A stretch of DNA of 6,707 bases from Caldifarciminota bacterium RBG_13_43_14. GTDB lineage: Bacteria; Hydrothermota; Tepidihabitantia; SM23-42. Within the stretch, counting starts at the first letter, position 1, and each line of letters opens with the position of its first letter. The notes beneath the pieces were generated by a model, which made no database searches, was not told the origin of the DNA, and saw only the letters and a program-made list of their open reading frames with translations. Positions 6,560 to 6,707 of this stretch are shown in pieces. The DNA lies in the NCBI GenBank assembly GCA_001771735.1, contig MEUM01000079.1, positions 1-6,707 of the forward strand, written 5' to 3'. The position numbers and the translations under genes were made by a program.

Positions 6560-6617
6560 CATAAACATTTATATAAGACGAAGAACCTAGCAAAAAGTTT
6601 CAGATTTCAACCTTTGC

Positions 6618-6645
6618 TTGACATTCTTTCAGGTAACAATATAAT
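6618..6645 (+). promoter_or_regulatory. Consensus promoter of the gene entering at the right edge
   Basis: An exact TTGACA (6618-6623) and an exact TATAAT (6640-6645) are separated by 16 nt. Transcription should start near 6652, about 13 nt before the ATG at 6665. It is back-to-back with the DUF5916 promoter: the two -35 boxes are 58 nt apart (6560-6617), enough room for a shared regulator, but I see no clear palindromic operator there. Confidence 0.8.
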
Positions 6646-6653
6646 ATGTTCAG

Positions 6654-6660
6654 AAGGAGG
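6654..6660 (+). promoter_or_regulatory. Strong ribosome binding site AAGGAGG
   Basis: AAGGAGG lies 4 nt before the ATG at 6665. Together with the promoter just upstream it shows that a gene starts here, although only its first codons are inside the window. Confidence 0.8.
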
Positions 6661-6664
6661 CGAG

Positions 6665-6707
6665 ATGCTGATTTTTCTTATTGTTATCACCCAATGGTTG
6701 TCGGATA
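6665..6707 (+). CDS. Start of a probably exported or membrane protein, cut by window edge
   Basis: Only 14 residues are visible: MLIFLIVITQWLSD. The strong ribosome site and consensus promoter upstream make this a real gene start. The run LIFLIVI is hydrophobic enough for a signal peptide or membrane anchor, with no basic residue before it, much like the leader of the divergent DUF5916 protein. The function cannot be told. Because the two genes share a divergent promoter region, another envelope protein is plausible. Confidence 0.75.
   Translation, partial: MLIFLIVITQWLSD

Noticed and set aside
1..6707. CRISPR array, tRNA, rRNA, insertion sequence or attachment site
   Set aside because: No regularly spaced repeats, cloverleaf or rRNA-like segments, transposase motifs or terminal inverted repeats with target duplications were found by reading either strand.

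Overview
The window holds three complete genes and two genes cut by its edges. It looks like chromosomal DNA from a moderately AT-rich, Gram-negative (two-membrane) bacterium. A DUF5916-type outer-membrane beta-barrel protein with a C-terminal phenylalanine supports an outer membrane. The mix of DUF5916 barrel, very long TPR regulator, small cysteine-rich protein and degenerate 'ggattctggat'-type intergenic DNA is what I would expect from an uncultured FCB-like lineage such as candidate division WOR-3. That placement is inference from style; no marker gene is present.

Layout, left to right. (1) Minus strand, positions 1-485: the first 161 residues of an ECF-type sigma factor, cut inside region 4; it is easy to miss because it runs off the edge. 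(2) Positions 486-662: a divergent intergenic region with a candidate promoter on each strand. (3) Plus strand, 663-836: a 57-residue protein with four cysteines, function unknown. (4) Positions 837-904: a short convergent gap with no clear terminator. (5) Minus strand, 905-4147: a 1080-residue cytoplasmic regulator made of a GGDEF diguanylate cyclase, a STAND-like P-loop ATPase and about a dozen TPR repeats. (6) Positions 4148-4388: a non-coding stretch with the regulator's promoter, two abutting 15-nt palindromes and imperfect repeats. (7) Minus strand, 4389-6509: a 706-residue DUF5916 protein with an N-terminal CBM9-like domain and an outer-membrane barrel. (8) Positions 6510-6664: a divergent region with a promoter on each strand. 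(9) Plus strand, from 6665 to the right edge: the first 14 residues of a probably secreted or membrane-anchored protein.

The genes appear to be separate transcription units, each with its own sigma-70-like promoter. Three of the promoters have exact or near-exact TTGACA and TATAAT boxes, a 16-17 nt spacer and a leader of only about 10-15 nt. This fixes the regulator's start at ATG 4147, because an in-frame TTG 27 nt upstream touches the -10 box and lies before the transcription start.

The most interesting item is the regulator. It has the domain plan of the cyclase/AAA_16/TPR signalling proteins, but with a GGDEF domain that looks fully active and carries a product-inhibition site. This suggests a sensor in which the TPR/NTPase part controls c-di-GMP synthesis. 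No phage, CRISPR, insertion sequence, tRNA or rRNA was seen.
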